Of a stretch of DNA of 34,372 bases, positions 33,636 through 34,372 are shown one piece after another; the first letter of the stretch is position 1; each line of letters opens with the position of its first letter. The DNA comes from Methanotorris formicicus Mc-S-70. GTDB taxonomy: Archaea; AGJL01; Methanococci; Methanococcales; Methanococcaceae. A program made the position numbers and the translations under genes. Under the pieces are notes generated by a model. It had not been told where the DNA came from. It ran no database searches and saw only the letters and a program-made list of their open reading frames with translations. The stretch spans positions 1 to 34,372 of the forward strand of contig NZ_AGJL01000016.1 of NCBI RefSeq assembly GCF_000243455.1, in the 5' to 3' direction.

Positions 33636-34106
33636 ATGCAAAAATTAACACAAAAAAATTTAAATGAATTAAAATTATCGGTTCTTTTGTCTACATTAGT
33701 ATTTTGTGTAGTAATCAGTATCGATATATTACTACTTATTTATTTAATCAATACCGTTGATGCATTGCGGGTTGTCATATATTGCTCAGGTATTGGGATT
33801 ACAATTGGATATTTAGCATTTAAAATTTTTAAAATAGATGTATTCGAAGGAAATGGCACATCAATATATTCTAACAAAAAAATCTTAAAATATATATTTT
33901 TATGCTTTTCCTTATCAATATTTATTACTATCGTATTTCACTACTTTATTTATTTAAAATATCACATGATGCCATCAAAAGGTTTAGTTATAGATATTGC
34001 ATTAATAACGATGGCCATTAACAGTTCGTTTCTTGGAGGTTTTTTGTTGAATATGATATTATTACTTATAAAGTTGAATTCGGATAAGAATGATAATAAT
34101 AAATAA
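33636..34106 (+). CDS. Four-helix membrane protein downstream of the peptide gene
   Basis: A protein of about 156 residues with four hydrophobic segments (about 12-37, 45-62, 82-105, 115-142) and a short charged tail (KLNSDKNDNNK). I start at ATG 33636, behind GGTGG; the TTG at 33624 precedes that site. I do not recognise a family. Its position between a bacteriocin-like peptide and a SpoIIM/DUF95-like protein would suit an immunity or export protein, but this is inference from context alone. AT-rich codons match the genome better than the peptide gene does. Confidence 0.7.
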   Translation: MQKLTQKNLNELKLSVLLSTLVFCVVISIDILLLIYLINTVDALRVVIYCSGIGITIGYLAFKIFKIDVFEGNGTSIYSNKKILKYIFLCFSLSIFITIVFHYFIYLKYHMMPSKGLVIDIALITMAINSSFLGGFLLNMILLLIKLNSDKNDNNK

Positions 34107-34135
34107 TTCTTAATCCAGCTTAGTGGTGAATTCTA

Positions 34136-34344
34136 ATGTTTCTTAAAAAATTAAAATTCTATCATATCCTGCCAGTTCTTTTATTTTTAATATCGTTTAT
34201 TTTAGGATTTTATACAAAAATACCAACTTTTAGTAATACTCCAAAGATTGATATTGACACAATATTTCCAAATACTTTTTCAGGTGTTTTGATAAATAAC
34301 TTAAAACTTATATTAACAAATTTATCTGGAAGTGTTTTATTTGG
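34136..34344 (+). pseudogene. SpoIIM/DUF95-like membrane protein, cut by an insertion sequence
   Basis: It starts with ATG 34136 behind GGTGA. The N-terminal helix LPVLLFLISFILGFYTK is followed by a loop and then SGVLINNLKLILTNLSGSVL, the INN...L....G motif typical of SpoIIM (DUF95) proteins. After codon 69 the sequence becomes the terminal repeat of an insertion sequence. SpoIIM/DUF95 proteins occur in circular-bacteriocin clusters and with ABC exporters. The rest of the gene lies outside the window, if it exists. Confidence 0.65.
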
Positions 34345-34372
34345 TAGGACTTTCGCAAATACATTTAAATAC
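34345..34372 (-). mobile_element. Terminal inverted repeat of an insertion sequence (window end)
   Basis: The last 28 bases are the exact reverse complement of 777-804, the outer repeat behind the broken IS4/IS701-like transposase. Here the element enters the SpoIIM-like gene; its body lies beyond the window. Confidence 0.85.

Noticed and set aside
33532-33640. An archaeal SECIS element in the 3' region of the peptide gene
   Set aside because: The only hairpin I find is TCAGT/ACTGA with an AT-rich loop. It lacks the GC-rich apical stem and the GAA/A internal bulge.
1-34372. tRNA or rRNA genes
   Set aside because: In such AT-rich hyperthermophile DNA these show up as strong GC islands. The only islands I see are the leader at 33160-33215, the end of the peptide gene and the mptA hairpins, and none folds as a tRNA.

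Overview
This is chromosomal DNA of a hyperthermophilic methanogen of the order Methanococcales, most likely family Methanocaldococcaceae (Methanocaldococcus or Methanotorris; I cannot decide which). The evidence is very AT-rich DNA, GGTGA-type ribosome binding sites, hydrogenotrophic methanogenesis genes (hmd, hcgA, hcgB, hcgG, mfnF, mptA) and a gene order from about 11.3 to 27.6 kb that follows, from memory, Methanocaldococcus jannaschii MJ0773 to MJ0785. Both ends lie in insertion sequences: the last 28 bases are the exact reverse complement of bases 777-804. This suggests an assembly contig that breaks at repeats.

Layout. 1-967: nested, broken insertion sequences. 980-3906: DNA primase small subunit (minus strand), divergent from mfnF-queC. 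4036-5034: K+ channel with an RCK domain, with a degenerate insertion sequence (5074-5726) just upstream. 6073-7536: a glutamine amidotransferase/P-loop fusion. 7644-10755: an MCM helicase and a co-directional, P-loop-less, ORC-like winged-helix protein. 10756-12419: two noncoding stretches around a winged-helix regulator gene. They carry recurring TTTCGAGTTTTCGA boxes and a very AT-rich spacer that is the likely replication origin (oriC1-like). 12420-13640: divergent Orc1/Cdc6-type ATPase. 13756-16989: mptA, an ATP-grasp ligase, tfe and an HD phosphohydrolase. 16994-21437 (minus): archaeal type IV pilus/secretion operon of an ATPase with an intein and two TadC-like membrane proteins. 21651-24399 (minus): gar1 and tfb, the latter with a 480-residue LAGLIDADG intein. 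24595-32946: cyclase-like hydrolase, hmd, hcgA, four tandem paralogous membrane proteins plus a remnant of a fifth, hcgB, hcgG and a membrane-bound hydrolase.

33100-34372 is the most unusual part. It holds a small Gly/Ala/Cys-rich secreted peptide gene resembling halocin C8-type or other class II bacteriocins, interrupted by one in-frame TGA in a U-x-x-C context. It is preceded by an RNA leader with a textbook box C/D-type kink-turn and a hairpin covering the Shine-Dalgarno sequence. A four-helix membrane protein and a SpoIIM/DUF95-like membrane protein follow, the latter cut by an insertion sequence. This could be an undescribed archaeal peptide-toxin (archaeocin) locus, with either a selenocysteine-containing precursor or a decaying gene.

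Functional themes are replication initiation (primase, MCM, ORC-like proteins, origin), basal transcription (TFE, TFB), [Fe]-hydrogenase and its FeGP cofactor, and methanofuran, methanopterin and archaeosine synthesis. The mobile DNA consists of insertion sequences, two inteins and possibly the peptide locus.
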